Source: Thiocapsa roseopersicina
Lineage (GTDB): Bacteria > Pseudomonadota > Gammaproteobacteria > Chromatiales > Chromatiaceae
Assembly (NCBI RefSeq): GCF_900106925.1
Contig: NZ_FNNZ01000013.1
Location: 1-64,000 of the forward strand
Length of the DNA stretch: 64,000 nt
Reading direction: 5' to 3'
Of the stretch, positions 20,002 to 28,564 are shown piece after piece. Every line of letters begins with the position of its first letter. The first letter of the stretch is position 1. The notes under the pieces are model-generated. The model did no database searches and was not told the origin of the DNA. It saw nothing but the letters and a program-made list of their open reading frames with translations. A program made the position numbers and the translations under genes.

Positions 20002-21495
20002 TCATAGCGGCTTGACGACTGAGGATGGGGCGGGCACGGCGACCGACACGGGCGGCTGATCCCAGATCCCGCAGGTCTCTCCTGCGCCGACGCCCTCGAA
20101 GAAGCTGCGCATGGCGGTGAATCGATGCCGATTGGCCAGCGCCGTATTGATGACCTGCGCCAGAGAACCGGCACCCGCGGGCCCCATCAGCGGACGCGCC
20201 GAGATGAGGTTCGTGAAATAGAGCGCCGGGATGCTCATCTCCTTGGCCGCCTGCACGACCGGCGTGGTGCCGATCGCGAGATCCGGCTCCAGCGCCTTCA
20301 CGGCCGCGATGTCCTGCTCCAGGGACGCACGGAACTGAACCGGCACGCCGCGCGACTCCAGCCAAGCCAGATCCGCTTCCGACCAAGGCGTGCGCCCGCA
20401 GGCGGTGCCGACATAGGGCACGTCCGCGCCGGACTCGATCAGCAGACGCGCGACCAGCAGCTCGGAGCCTTCGTAACCGGAGACCGTGACTCGGCCCTTG
20501 ATCGGACTGCCCGACAGGGCACCGGCAATGGCCGGCAGGATCTTGTTCTTGGCCAGATCGACCTTGTCTTGAGCGATCCCGCAGGCCGCTCCGATCGCGT
20601 CGAGCCAGCTCGCGGTGCCTTCGCACCCGACCGGTGCCGAGCCGACGACGGGGCGACCCGCCAGGGCAAACTCGCGCGCACTCGCGGTGTATTGAGGGTG
20701 AATCGCCGCGGCGACCCGACAATCGAGCGCCCCGTAAAGCTCGCGCCATTCGCGGGTCGGCACGACCGGGCCGGGGGCCAGCCCCATGGGCTCGAGCATC
20801 ATCCCGATGCCGACCGGATCGGCCGGGAACATCTCCCCGAGCAGGGTCACGGTCGGCCGCTCGCTGCGCCCGCCGCGCGGTGCCTGCACCGGGCCTTGCT
20901 CGGCCTCGGTCCGCGCATAGTGCAGCATGGCACCGGCGAGCACGTCCTTCGCCTCGGCATGGGTCGGCACCCCGAACCCGGGCACGTCGATACCGAGGAT
21001 GCGCACGCCGTTGAGCTCTTTGGGCAAGAGACGCAGCGGCACGCCCGAGGCGGTCGGCACACAGAGATTGATCACCACGACGGTATCGTAGTGATCCGGA
21101 TCGGCGAGCTTGAGCACCGCCTCGCGCACGTCCTCGAAGAGCGCACCCGAGACCAGGGTCTCCGAATCGAAGGGCACATAGCCGACCGAGCGGCGTGCGC
21201 CGTAGAAATGCGAGGTGAAGGTCAGACCATAGACACAACAGCCCGAGCCTGCGAGCACCATGGCCGTGCGCCGCATCCGCAGCCCGACCCGCAAGGCGCC
21301 GAACGCCGGACACATGGTCTGGGGTTGATCGTGCGGGCCTTTCGGATAGTCCTCTGCGTAGCGCTTCAGCAACTCACGGTTTCCCGAGGCGACCGCGGCG
21401 GCGTGCAAGGTCTCGGCACCGCCGTGACAGCCGCCTTCCCCCGCGTCGACCGAGCGATCACCGATCGGACCTTCGCGCTCGGATGGCTTAGACAT
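20002..21495 (-). CDS. bchY: Chlorophyllide a reductase subunit Y
   Basis: A 497-residue partner of BchZ in chlorophyllide a oxidoreductase. Cluster and substrate-side cysteines are visible in [22 protein letters not shown] and [23 protein letters not shown] is a conserved block. The start overlaps the bchX stop by 8 bp, indicating coupled translation of the reductase component with its catalytic partner. Confidence 0.96.
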   Translation of the reverse strand: MSKPSEREGPIGDRSVDAGEGGCHGGAETLHAAAVASGNRELLKRYAEDYPKGPHDQPQTMCPAFGALRVGLRMRRTAMVLAGSGCCVYGLTFTSHFYGARRSVGYVPFDSETLVSGALFEDVREAVLKLADPDHYDTVVVINLCVPTASGVPLRLLPKELNGVRILGIDVPGFGVPTHAEAKDVLAGAMLHYARTEAEQGPVQAPRGGRSERPTVTLLGEMFPADPVGIGMMLEPMGLAPGPVVPTREWRELYGALDCRVAAAIHPQYTASAREFALAGRPVVGSAPVGCEGTASWLDAIGAACGIAQDKVDLAKNKILPAIAGALSGSPIKGRVTVSGYEGSELLVARLLIESGADVPYVGTACGRTPWSEADLAWLESRGVPVQFRASLEQDIAAVKALEPDLAIGTTPVVQAAKEMSIPALYFTNLISARPLMGPAGAGSLAQVINTALANRHRFTAMRSFFEGVGAGETCGIWDQPPVSVAVPAPSSVVKPL

Positions 21496-22501
21496 CGTCG
21501 TAGATCACCTCAAGCGAGGGTTTCTTAAAGGTCTCGGCACTGCACATATCCTCGGGCCGCGCCGGCTCGAGCACCACATGCCGACCGACCACGTCGCCCG
21601 TGAAGAGCCCGAGGAGCCCGTCTTGATCGAGCGGCTTGGGATGGATCGGCGGGGCCAGCGCGACATTGGTCGCCAACTCTTCGAATAGCGGACCCCAGCG
21701 GTCGCCGGGGCGGCCGATGATCTCGTAGTTGGCGCTCATGCGGCGAATCTCGTCGTGTGCCGGGATGGTTGCCAGGATCGGGATCTCGACGGCCTTGGCA
21801 AAGGCCTGCGCCTCGCCGGTGCCGTCGTCCTTGTTGATTACCATGCCCGCCACACCGACGTTGCCGCCCAATCCGCGGAAATACTCGACCGCCGAGCAGA
21901 CGTTGTTGGCGACATAGAGCGATTGCAGATCGTTCGATCCGACCACGATCACCTTCTGGCAGAGATCGCGCGCGATCGGCAGGCCGAAGCCGCCGCAGAC
22001 CACGTCGCCCAAGAAGTCGAGCAGGACATAGTCGAAGTCCCACTCGTGAAAACCCATGCCTTCGAGCAGCTCGAAGCCGTGGATGATGCCACGACCGCCG
22101 CAGCCCCGACCCACATCCGGACCGCCCAGCTCCATCGCGAAGACACCGTCGCGCTTGAAGCAGACGTCGCCGATGCCGACCTTGTCGCCGGCGCGTTTCT
22201 TCTCACCCGAGGTCCCCAGGATGGTCGGACAGGCACGGCCGCCGAACAGCAGGGTCGTGGTGTCGCTCTTGGGGTCGCAGCCGATCAACAGGACCTTCTT
22301 GCCCTGCTGCGCCATCATGTAGGAGAGGTTGGCCAGCGTGAAGCTCTTGCCGATGCCGCCCTTGCCGTAGATCGCGATGATCTGGGTCTCCTTGATGGAG
22401 GGCGTGGCGATCGAGGGTGCGCCGACCGGATCCTTGGTCGATTGGCGCCCGGGCACCAATGCGGGACTCTTGACGGATACACTCACGAGATCGATCTCCA
22501 A
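21488..22501 (-). CDS. bchX: Chlorophyllide a reductase iron protein subunit X
   Basis: A 337-residue NifH-like ATPase that passes electrons to BchYZ. It has the P-loop [21 protein letters not shown], the switch region IGCDPKSDTTTL, and the two [4Fe-4S] ligand cysteines of the dimer in GRGCGGRGII and GDVVCGGFG. The start overlaps the end of bchC by 19 bp. An N-terminal extension of about 38 residues before the P-loop is normal for BchX and separates it from BchL. Confidence 0.96.
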   Translation of the reverse strand: MEIDLVSVSVKSPALVPGRQSTKDPVGAPSIATPSIKETQIIAIYGKGGIGKSFTLANLSYMMAQQGKKVLLIGCDPKSDTTTLLFGGRACPTILGTSGEKKRAGDKVGIGDVCFKRDGVFAMELGGPDVGRGCGGRGIIHGFELLEGMGFHEWDFDYVLLDFLGDVVCGGFGLPIARDLCQKVIVVGSNDLQSLYVANNVCSAVEYFRGLGGNVGVAGMVINKDDGTGEAQAFAKAVEIPILATIPAHDEIRRMSANYEIIGRPGDRWGPLFEELATNVALAPPIHPKPLDQDGLLGLFTGDVVGRHVVLEPARPEDMCSAETFKKPSLEVIYDDV

Positions 22502-23436
22502 TCCAGGATCATTTTCAGACAGTTGGGGTCACTAAACGCGGTGCGATAGGCCTCATCGGCACGGGTCGCGGGCTCGCGATGGGTGATGAGCCCGTCGAGC
22601 GACAGGCGTCCCGAATCGACCAGCTCCTTGACCGCGACCATATCCGGCGGACGCCACTCGGCGGCGACCCGGATGCAGGTCTCGCGCATGAAGGCCGGCG
22701 GAAACGAGAATGAGAGGGGTTGGCTGTAGAAACCAGCGAGGATGACCTCCCCGCCCGGCGCCATGCGTGCGATCAGGGTATCGAGGATCCCCGAGTCACC
22801 GCTGACATCGCAGATGCGCCGATAGTCCGTGCGATGATCCTGATCCGGCGCGACGACCTGGTAGCCGTGACCTTCCGCGCCATGCGTGCGCTCCGGGTTC
22901 GTCTCCCATACCGTGGGGCGAGCGCCCTCGGCCAAGGCCGCGATCCGCGCCACCAGTCGACCCAGCACGCCGTGGCCGATGACGAGGTCGACCGGGCCGG
23001 CACTCAGGCCGCCGATCGCGTGATAGGCCGTCGCCGCCAGCGCGAGCAGCACGGCATCCTCCCCGAGCACCTCGCTGACCGGCACGGCACGCTCGCCGGG
23101 GAGCACGATCCGGGAGGCCGCTCCGCCGAACAGACCGCGCGCCTCGTTGTAGCAGCGCGCTCCGGGCACGAAGACGCGCTGGCCGATCTCGAGCCCCGAC
23201 CGATCGCCGGCCCAGGTCACACGACCGACCGACTCGTAGCCGGGTACCAAGGGATAGCCCATGCCGGGAAAGCTCGGCATACGCCCGGACCAGAGCAAAC
23301 GCTCGGTGCCCGTGCTGATTCCGCTCCATTCGATCGCGACCATGACATCCGCGTCGCCCGGCGGGGTGAGCGTCAGCGGTTTGAGCGCAAGGGATTCAGG
23401 CTGATCGAGAACGACGGCGAGGGTATCGAGGTTCAA
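22483..23436 (-). CDS. bchC: 3-hydroxyethyl bacteriochlorophyllide a dehydrogenase
   Basis: A 317-residue zinc-type medium-chain dehydrogenase that oxidises the 3-hydroxyethyl group to acetyl on the bacteriochlorophyllide ring. The GroES-like part shows VMVAIEWSGISTGTERLLWSG and YPLVPGYESVGRV, and the nucleotide-binding part VDLVIGHGVLGRLVARIAA. The start codon is TTG at 23436, with a moderate CAGGG upstream; no ATG precedes the conserved opening. It is the first bch gene after crtF, 101 bp away. No canonical TGT-N12-ACA site was found in that gap. Confidence 0.94.
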   Translation of the reverse strand: MNLDTLAVVLDQPESLALKPLTLTPPGDADVMVAIEWSGISTGTERLLWSGRMPSFPGMGYPLVPGYESVGRVTWAGDRSGLEIGQRVFVPGARCYNEARGLFGGAASRIVLPGERAVPVSEVLGEDAVLLALAATAYHAIGGLSAGPVDLVIGHGVLGRLVARIAALAEGARPTVWETNPERTHGAEGHGYQVVAPDQDHRTDYRRICDVSGDSGILDTLIARMAPGGEVILAGFYSQPLSFSFPPAFMRETCIRVAAEWRPPDMVAVKELVDSGRLSLDGLITHREPATRADEAYRTAFSDPNCLKMILDWRSIS

Positions 23437-23498
23437 TGTTCGACCCTGATAGTGACAGTGACAATCAAAGGCATCGGAGTTTAACCCAACTCAAGCGC

Positions 23499-23519
23499 GT
23501 CCGGCAGAAGCTGCCGGAC
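23499..23519 (+). terminator. Perfect hairpin with T-run in the crtF-bchC gap
   Basis: GTCCGGCAG at 23499-23507 and CTGCCGGAC at 23511-23519 form a 9-bp stem with an AAG loop, followed on the plus strand by TTTTCC. It is shaped like an intrinsic terminator for plus-strand (antisense) transcription. On the minus-strand mRNA it could still act as a processing or stability hairpin between crtF and bchC. Confidence 0.5.
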
Positions 23520-23537
23520 TTTTCCATCCTACCGACC

Positions 23538-24653
23538 TCATGCCATCCTTGTCGCGGCCAACAGGCGCGTCAGGATCGGACGCACGGTCGGCACCAAACG
23601 CACCGGATCGAAGACGTTGAGCCGCAGCATGTTGTCGATCTCCACCGGGGTGCGCGGGCGCCCGCTGCCCATGGCGAGGAGATAGAACCCGAAATAGGCG
23701 TCGCCGATCGGCTCGGCGCCGGGCGTGCCGGACATCGGCTCGGCGACCAAGAGGGTTCCGCCGGTCGGCAGGACCCGCCGAGCGGCCTTGATGATCGCGA
23801 GCGCCTCGTCATCGTCGTGATCGTGCAGCACCCGGACCAGCGAGACGACATCCGCGCCCTCCGGCAGAGGATCGCGCATCACGTCGCCGCCGACCGCAGT
23901 GGCCCGATCGGCGAGCCCTTCGCGCTGGAAGCGGGCTTTCGCGCGCTCGGCGACCGCGGGCAGATCGAACAGGATGACCTTCAGGTGCGGCCAACGCTTG
24001 GCTGCCGTCACCAGGAAGGTGCCGTCGCCGCCGCCGACGTCCAGCAGACACTTGTGCCCCTTCAGTGAATAGGCATCCAGCACATCGCCGGCGATCAGAG
24101 ACTGACTGTCGGACATGAGCGCCGTGTAGCCGTCGATCGACTGCTCGTCCACGTTCGCCGCGTCGGTGTTGGCCGCGTAGGACCAATAGCTCGACAAGGC
24201 CGTGCGCTCGACCTCGCCACGCAGCAGGGCGACCGGATCGGCGAGATCCGAATAGACCATCGCGTGATGCTCGACCATGGCGGCGATCCCGGGGTTTCCG
24301 ATCATGGCCGCGCCGAGCTCGCCCAAGGCGTAGCGCTTGTCCTCGCACACGGCGACCAGCCGCAGACTCCCCGCGGCGCGCAGCAGGCGAATCGCACCTT
24401 CGGGCGGAAGCGCCATCCGCTTCGCCAGCGCGTCCGCGCTCTGCGGACCCTCCGCAAGGATCTCGAACAGCTTCAGACGCACGCACGCGAACAAGATCTG
24501 CGAGTAAACGAACCCGGCGACGATGTCGAAGAGCTCGCGCGCGCGTTTCTGCGCGATCGGGCGGGTCAAGGGGAAGGCCGAGGCCCAGCGCTGGAAAGCG
24601 GGGCTTGCGAGCAGACGGTTGCGTACATCCAACCAGGAATCGAAGATCGACAC
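23538..24653 (-). CDS. crtF: Demethylspheroidene/1-hydroxycarotenoid O-methyltransferase
   Basis: A 371-residue SAM-dependent methyltransferase acting on the tertiary hydroxyl of carotenoids, the step that makes methoxy groups of spirilloxanthin. An N-terminal helical dimerisation region (residues about 1-150) precedes the SAM site LLDVGGGDGTFLVTAAKR, then LVRVLHDHDDDEALAIIKAARR. It sits between crtE and bchC in the conserved crtEF-bchCXYZ-puf order. A 405-bp gap with a dispersed repeat separates it from crtE. Confidence 0.93.
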   Translation of the reverse strand: MSIFDSWLDVRNRLLASPAFQRWASAFPLTRPIAQKRARELFDIVAGFVYSQILFACVRLKLFEILAEGPQSADALAKRMALPPEGAIRLLRAAGSLRLVAVCEDKRYALGELGAAMIGNPGIAAMVEHHAMVYSDLADPVALLRGEVERTALSSYWSYAANTDAANVDEQSIDGYTALMSDSQSLIAGDVLDAYSLKGHKCLLDVGGGDGTFLVTAAKRWPHLKVILFDLPAVAERAKARFQREGLADRATAVGGDVMRDPLPEGADVVSLVRVLHDHDDDEALAIIKAARRVLPTGGTLLVAEPMSGTPGAEPIGDAYFGFYLLAMGSGRPRTPVEIDNMLRLNVFDPVRLVPTVRPILTRLLAATRMA

Positions 24654-24861
24654 GTCAACAACCTCGACGAAATGAGAAAAAGGTTAAAGGGCAAATGGCG
24701 AAATCGGGCGCGAGGACGCGCGGAGCGCGTCCCCGTCGACGAAAACCAGCGCTAAAAACCGCGTCCCGCCCGAGCGGCGTCGTCCAACGACACACAGTAG
24801 GCGGCACACCACAGGCGCGAACGACCGAAAGCGGTTGGTTGACGTGCGAACCGACGTGACC
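24654..24861. other. crtF upstream gap, nothing recognised
   Basis: This is the part of the crtE-crtF gap lying before the dispersed repeat. No gene, RNA or TGT-N12-ACA site was found. Confidence 0.4.
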
Positions 24862-25063
24862 TAAACCGCGTCCAGAGCGAAATGCGTCATTTTCACTTTG
24901 TGTTTGGCTTTGAGGATATCCTCAATCTCGGCGAGACGCGGCTTAAGATATTAAATCTTAATCTTTTTAATACCTTAAGCCGCGCCAACTCCAACAGTCG
25001 TCGGAGCTGGCGCGGCCAAGCCTATCCAACAAACTTCGCATATCCCAACGGGCGCGGTTTAAG
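24862..25063. repeat. Dispersed palindromic repeat, copy 1 (full-length form)
   Basis: Two palindromic modules are joined by an AT-rich spacer. The left module runs from TAAACCGCGTCC (24862) to GACGCGGCTTAAG (ending 24947). The spacer is 24948-24973. The right module, 24974-25063, is bounded by CTTAAGCCGCGCC and GGCGCGGTTTAAG. The last bases contain the TAA stop codon of crtE (25059-25061, minus strand). The right module matches copies 2 and 3 along its length; the left module matches only copy 3. Confidence 0.75.
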
Positions 25064-25925
25064 CGCGATCGGCGAGACCCTTCGGCATGATGTGGCGCGA
25101 CTCGGCCATCAGGACCTCGGCGAGCTGTGCGGATCCCGGACAAGGCGGGATCGCATCGATGGCACCCTTGACCAAACCGCGAAGCAGCGCGACTGCGCCG
25201 TCCACGCCGAGCTCGCCTGCTGCGCTCGGGCGGTTCAGCACGGCATCGCGACCGACGGGCTTGCCGACCTCTTGCGCACTGGCGGCGACGTCGCGCAGAT
25301 CGTCCGCGACCTGGTAGGCTTCGCCGATCTTGTCGCCGACCACGCGCCAGGCATCGGCATCGGCGCCGGCCACTTGAGCACCGGCGGCGGTCGCGGCGGC
25401 AAAGAGCGCGCCGGTCTTCGCTCGGTGATAGTCTGCGACCGAGACCTTGGGCTCGCACTCCCAGGCCTGACCGGCGACGATGCCGGACGGCATTCCGACG
25501 GCTCGGCTGACGGTCATCAGCAGCGGCGCCAAACGCTCGGGGCTGTTGCCCAAGACCCGGGCAAGATTCTCGAAGGCGAGGACGATCAAGGCATCGCCGG
25601 CCAGCACGGCCAGCGGCTCGCCGTAGGCCCGATGGACGGAGGGCAAACCCCGGCGTAACGGGGAGTCGTCGAAACAGGGAAGATCGTCATGGACCAGGGA
25701 CGCGCAGTGCAGCAGCTCGATGGAGGCGCCCGCAGCATCCGCCGCCTCGACATCGCGGCTTCCACACGCCGCAGCGACCGCCAAACAGAGCCTCGGTCGC
25801 ACGCGCGCACCGCCCGGAAAGACGGCGTGGCGAACCGCCTCTGCAAGCCTGGGCGGACAGGCCGATGTCGTCACCGACTCCAAAGCCGCTGCCAATGCCT
25901 GCTCGATTCGCATGGTTGGATCCAT
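25059..25925 (-). CDS. crtE: Geranylgeranyl diphosphate synthase
   Basis: A 288-residue trans-prenyltransferase that builds GGPP for carotenoids and the bacteriochlorophyll tail. The two aspartate-rich motifs are DDLPCFDD and DDLRD. Family blocks GGARVRPRLCLAVA and KTGALFAAA are clear. The start is the ATG at 25925, preceded by GGGGGAG; a GTG at 25970 would place the start inside the regulatory sites. The TAA stop lies within the dispersed repeat. It heads the crtEF-bchCXYZ-puf unit and diverges from crtD across a 118-bp gap with paired PpsR-type sites. Confidence 0.94.
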   Translation of the reverse strand: MDPTMRIEQALAAALESVTTSACPPRLAEAVRHAVFPGGARVRPRLCLAVAAACGSRDVEAADAAGASIELLHCASLVHDDLPCFDDSPLRRGLPSVHRAYGEPLAVLAGDALIVLAFENLARVLGNSPERLAPLLMTVSRAVGMPSGIVAGQAWECEPKVSVADYHRAKTGALFAAATAAGAQVAGADADAWRVVGDKIGEAYQVADDLRDVAASAQEVGKPVGRDAVLNRPSAAGELGVDGAVALLRGLVKGAIDAIPPCPGSAQLAEVLMAESRHIMPKGLADRA

Positions 25926-25951
25926 CGCCGCTCCCCCGGTCGCCGCCGATC

Positions 25952-25995
25952 TGTAAATATTAGTTGACACTCACAAGTGTCATGTACAATAGACA
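25952..25995. promoter_or_regulatory. Divergent crtE/crtD promoter with two perfect PpsR-type sites
   Basis: TGT-N12-ACA occurs at 25952-25969 and again at 25978-25995, exactly 8 bp apart. Between and across them runs a perfect inverted repeat, TGACACT-CACA-AGTGTCA (25965-25982). A plus-strand TTGACA (25964-25969) with TACAAT (25985-25990) and a minus-strand ATGACA with TAATAT (25962-25957) are promoter-like, each with a short 15-bp spacer. One PpsR-family tetramer could shut both directions. Confidence 0.75.
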
Positions 25996-26043
25996 CGGAC
26001 GCCAACGGCGTCAAATACAAATCGAAAGAGAGGCCATCATCGG

Positions 26044-27540
26044 ATGCCCACAGAGAAAGTGATCGTCGTCGGCGCCGGCATCGGCGGACTCGTCACCGCG
26101 GTTCAGCTGGCCTCGCGCGGCCTGGAGGTGCGTGTCCTCGAACGGGCCGCCGCGCCCGGCGGCAAGATGCGGGAGGTCGCGGTCGGCGGTCGACACATCG
26201 ACGCCGGACCGACGGTCTTCACGATGCGCTGGATCTTCGAGGAGATCTTTGCCGAGGCGGGCGCATCGCTGACGGACTATCTGACGCTCGAACCGTTCGA
26301 GATCTTAGCACGCCACGCTTGGAGCGAGCATGAGCGCTTCGACCTCTATGCCGACGAGGAGCGCACCATCGAGGCGATCGGCGACTTCGCCGGCGCGGCC
26401 GAGGCAAAACGCTACCGGGGCTTCTGCGAGCACGCACGCACCATCTTCGAGACCCTCGACGGACCTTTTATCCGATCCTCGCGGCCGAACCCGGTCAGTC
26501 TGGTAAGTCGCTGCGGGATCAGCGGCTTTCCGGGCCTGCGGCGCATCAAGCCGTTCGACAGCCTCTGGCAGTCACTCGGCGAGCATTTCAAGGATCAGCG
26601 TCTACGCCAGCTCTTCGGGCGCTACTCGACCTATTGCGGCTCCTCGCCCTTCCTCGCACCCGCCACCCTGATGTTGATCGCCCATGTGGAGCGCCAAGGC
26701 GTCTGGTCGGTCGAAGGCGGCATGCATCAGACGGCCGTCGCCCTGGCGCGACTGGCCGAATCGCTCGGCGCGAGCATCACTTACGGGGCCGACGTGGCGG
26801 AGATTTTGGTCGAGCGCGGGCGCGCCCGCGGGGTTCGACTCGGCTCGGGCGAGCAGCTCCAGGCGGACGCCGTCGTCTTCAACGGCGACGTCGCCGCGCT
26901 CGCCGACGGGCACTTGGGGGCAGGTGTGGGACAGGCCGTGGCCAAGACCGCGCCGTCGGAGCGCTCGCTCTCCGCCATCACCTGGAGCTTGGTGGCACGT
27001 ACGGAGGGCTTCCCTCTCCTGCGCCACAGCGTCTTCTTCTGCCGTGACTACCCGGCCGAGTTCGAAGACATCTTCAGGCGCGGCCAGGTCCCGCGCGAGG
27101 GCACCGTGTATGTCTGCGCCCAGGATCGCGGCGCCCACGACGACGCCGCACCGCAGGGACCCGAGCGTCTACTCTGCCTCCTCAACGCCCCGGCAAAGGG
27201 CGATCGGCACCCATTCGACACCGCGGAGATCGAGCAATGCGAGCAGCGGGCATTCTCACTCCTGGAGCGCTGTGGGCTCCAGGTTCATCGGACACCCGAG
27301 ACGAGCGTCGTGACGACGCCGGCCGGCTTCAACCAGCTCTTCCCGGCGACGGGCGGGGCACTCTACGGTCAAGCGTCGCACGGATGGAGGGCCTCCTTCA
27401 CGCGTCCGCCGTCGCGCAGCAAGGTGCCGGGGCTCTATCTGGCGGGGGGGAGCGCGCATCCGGGAGCCGGGGTGCCGATGGCGGCCATGTCGGGACGCCT
27501 GGCGGCAGCGACACTGCTCGCGGACCTCGCTTCGACCTGA
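26044..27540 (+). CDS. crtD: 1-hydroxycarotenoid 3,4-desaturase (methoxyneurosporene dehydrogenase)
   Basis: A 498-residue FAD-dependent desaturase. The dinucleotide-binding motif is VIVVGAGIGGLVTAVQLASRG, followed by APGGKMREVAVGG and the CrtD-like HIDAGPTVFTMRWIFEEIF. The C-terminal FAD block is GLYLAGGSAHPGAGVPMAAMSGRLAA. It inserts the 3,4 double bond after CrtC hydration on the way to spirilloxanthin. The 3' end overlaps or abuts crtC, so the two form one unit. Confidence 0.93.
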   Translation: MPTEKVIVVGAGIGGLVTAVQLASRGLEVRVLERAAAPGGKMREVAVGGRHIDAGPTVFTMRWIFEEIFAEAGASLTDYLTLEPFEILARHAWSEHERFDLYADEERTIEAIGDFAGAAEAKRYRGFCEHARTIFETLDGPFIRSSRPNPVSLVSRCGISGFPGLRRIKPFDSLWQSLGEHFKDQRLRQLFGRYSTYCGSSPFLAPATLMLIAHVERQGVWSVEGGMHQTAVALARLAESLGASITYGADVAEILVERGRARGVRLGSGEQLQADAVVFNGDVAALADGHLGAGVGQAVAKTAPSERSLSAITWSLVARTEGFPLLRHSVFFCRDYPAEFEDIFRRGQVPREGTVYVCAQDRGAHDDAAPQGPERLLCLLNAPAKGDRHPFDTAEIEQCEQRAFSLLERCGLQVHRTPETSVVTTPAGFNQLFPATGGALYGQASHGWRASFTRPPSRSKVPGLYLAGGSAHPGAGVPMAAMSGRLAAATLLADLAST

Positions 27541-28454
27541 GGATCACGCCCGGCGGCTATCTCTGGTGGTACGTGGATGCGTTGAGCGACGACGGCGACC
27601 ATGGCCTGACCATCATCGCCATGCTCGGCAGCGTCTTCTCGCCCTACTACGCGTGGGCGCGGCGGCGCGGCAATCCGGACCCGCTCGATCACTGCGCGCT
27701 CAATGTCGCGCTTTACGGCAAGGCCGGTAAGCGCTGGACCATGACCGAGCGCGGGCGCAAGGCACTGCGTCAGGCACCGGGGCGACTCGACATCGGGCCG
27801 AGCCACCTGACCTGGGACGGCACGGCGCTGACCATCGAGGTCAACGAGATCACCGCCCCCATTCCCTCGCGCGTGCGTGGTCGGATTCGGGTGATCCCGG
27901 CCGCCGTCAACACGCGCGAGTTCACACTCGATCCGGCGGGACGTCATGTCTGGTGGCCGATCGCGCCCATCTCGCGCGTCGAAGTCGATCTGGAAAAACC
28001 GGCGTTGCGCTGGAGCGGGCACGCCTATCTCGACTCCAATCGCGGGGAGGAGCCGCTCGAAGACGCCTTCGAGTGTTGGGACTGGTCGCGCGCCAATACG
28101 CCGTCGGGCACCACCATGCTCTACGACGTGACCGCACGTCACGGGACCGGCGCCGGGCTCGCGCTACGCTTCAATGCCTCGGGCGAGGTCGAAGAGTTCG
28201 CGCCACCGCCGCGGGTACGGCTGCCCACGACCGGGATCTGGCGCATCAAGCGTGGGACCCAGTGCGAGCCGGGGCATCAGGCACGCGTCGTGGAGACGCT
28301 GGAAGACACGCCCTTCTACGCACGCTCGCTGGTCGAGACCCGCCTGGCCGGCGAGACCGCGACCTGCGTGCACGAGAGCCTCTCGCTCGATCGCTTCGAC
28401 TCGCGCATCGTCCAGTTAATGCTGCCGTTTCGAATGCCCCGGGTCGGTGGCTGA
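27384..28454 (+). CDS. crtC: Carotenoid 1,2-hydratase (hydroxyneurosporene synthase)
   Basis: A CrtC-family hydratase adding water across the 1,2 double bond of acyclic carotenoids. Family blocks are ITPGGYLWWYVDALSDDGDHGL, GSVFSPYYAWARR, DHCALNVALYG and FECWDWSR. The start is uncertain: no ATG, GTG or TTG lies just before the conserved opening near 27520. The ATG at 27384 is the nearest upstream ATG, giving 356 residues and 157 bp of overlap with crtD. A CTG at 27537 would cut into the conserved opening. Confidence 0.88.
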   Translation: MEGLLHASAVAQQGAGALSGGGERASGSRGADGGHVGTPGGSDTARGPRFDLRITPGGYLWWYVDALSDDGDHGLTIIAMLGSVFSPYYAWARRRGNPDPLDHCALNVALYGKAGKRWTMTERGRKALRQAPGRLDIGPSHLTWDGTALTIEVNEITAPIPSRVRGRIRVIPAAVNTREFTLDPAGRHVWWPIAPISRVEVDLEKPALRWSGHAYLDSNRGEEPLEDAFECWDWSRANTPSGTTMLYDVTARHGTGAGLALRFNASGEVEEFAPPPRVRLPTTGIWRIKRGTQCEPGHQARVVETLEDTPFYARSLVETRLAGETATCVHESLSLDRFDSRIVQLMLPFRMPRVGG

Positions 28455-28475
28455 AAAGGACTCAATACCGTAGTG

Positions 28476-28564
28476 CTTAAACCGCGCCGACTCCAACGGT
28501 CATCAAGTCTGCCGGGGCCGATCTCATCCAAAGCCATCGCATACCGCGCCGGGCGCGGTTTAAG
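28476..28564. repeat. Dispersed palindromic repeat, copy 2 (right module only)
   Basis: An 89-bp unit bounded by perfect 13-bp inverted ends, CTTAAACCGCGCC and GGCGCGGTTTAAG. It has an inner hairpin ACCGCGC-CGG-GCGCGGT at its right end. It fills the gap between convergent crtC and the MenE-like gene, and its right end holds the TAA stop of the latter (28560-28562). The left module and AT-rich spacer seen in copies 1 and 3 are absent. Confidence 0.75.

Noticed and set aside
23437-23537. PpsR operator in front of bchC
   Set aside because: TGTCAC repeats occur on the minus strand, but no TGT-N12-ACA spacing is met in the gap.
24605-24859. 84-residue plus-strand reading frame antisense to the crtF start
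   Set aside because: Low-complexity Arg/Thr-rich product with no ribosome-binding site.
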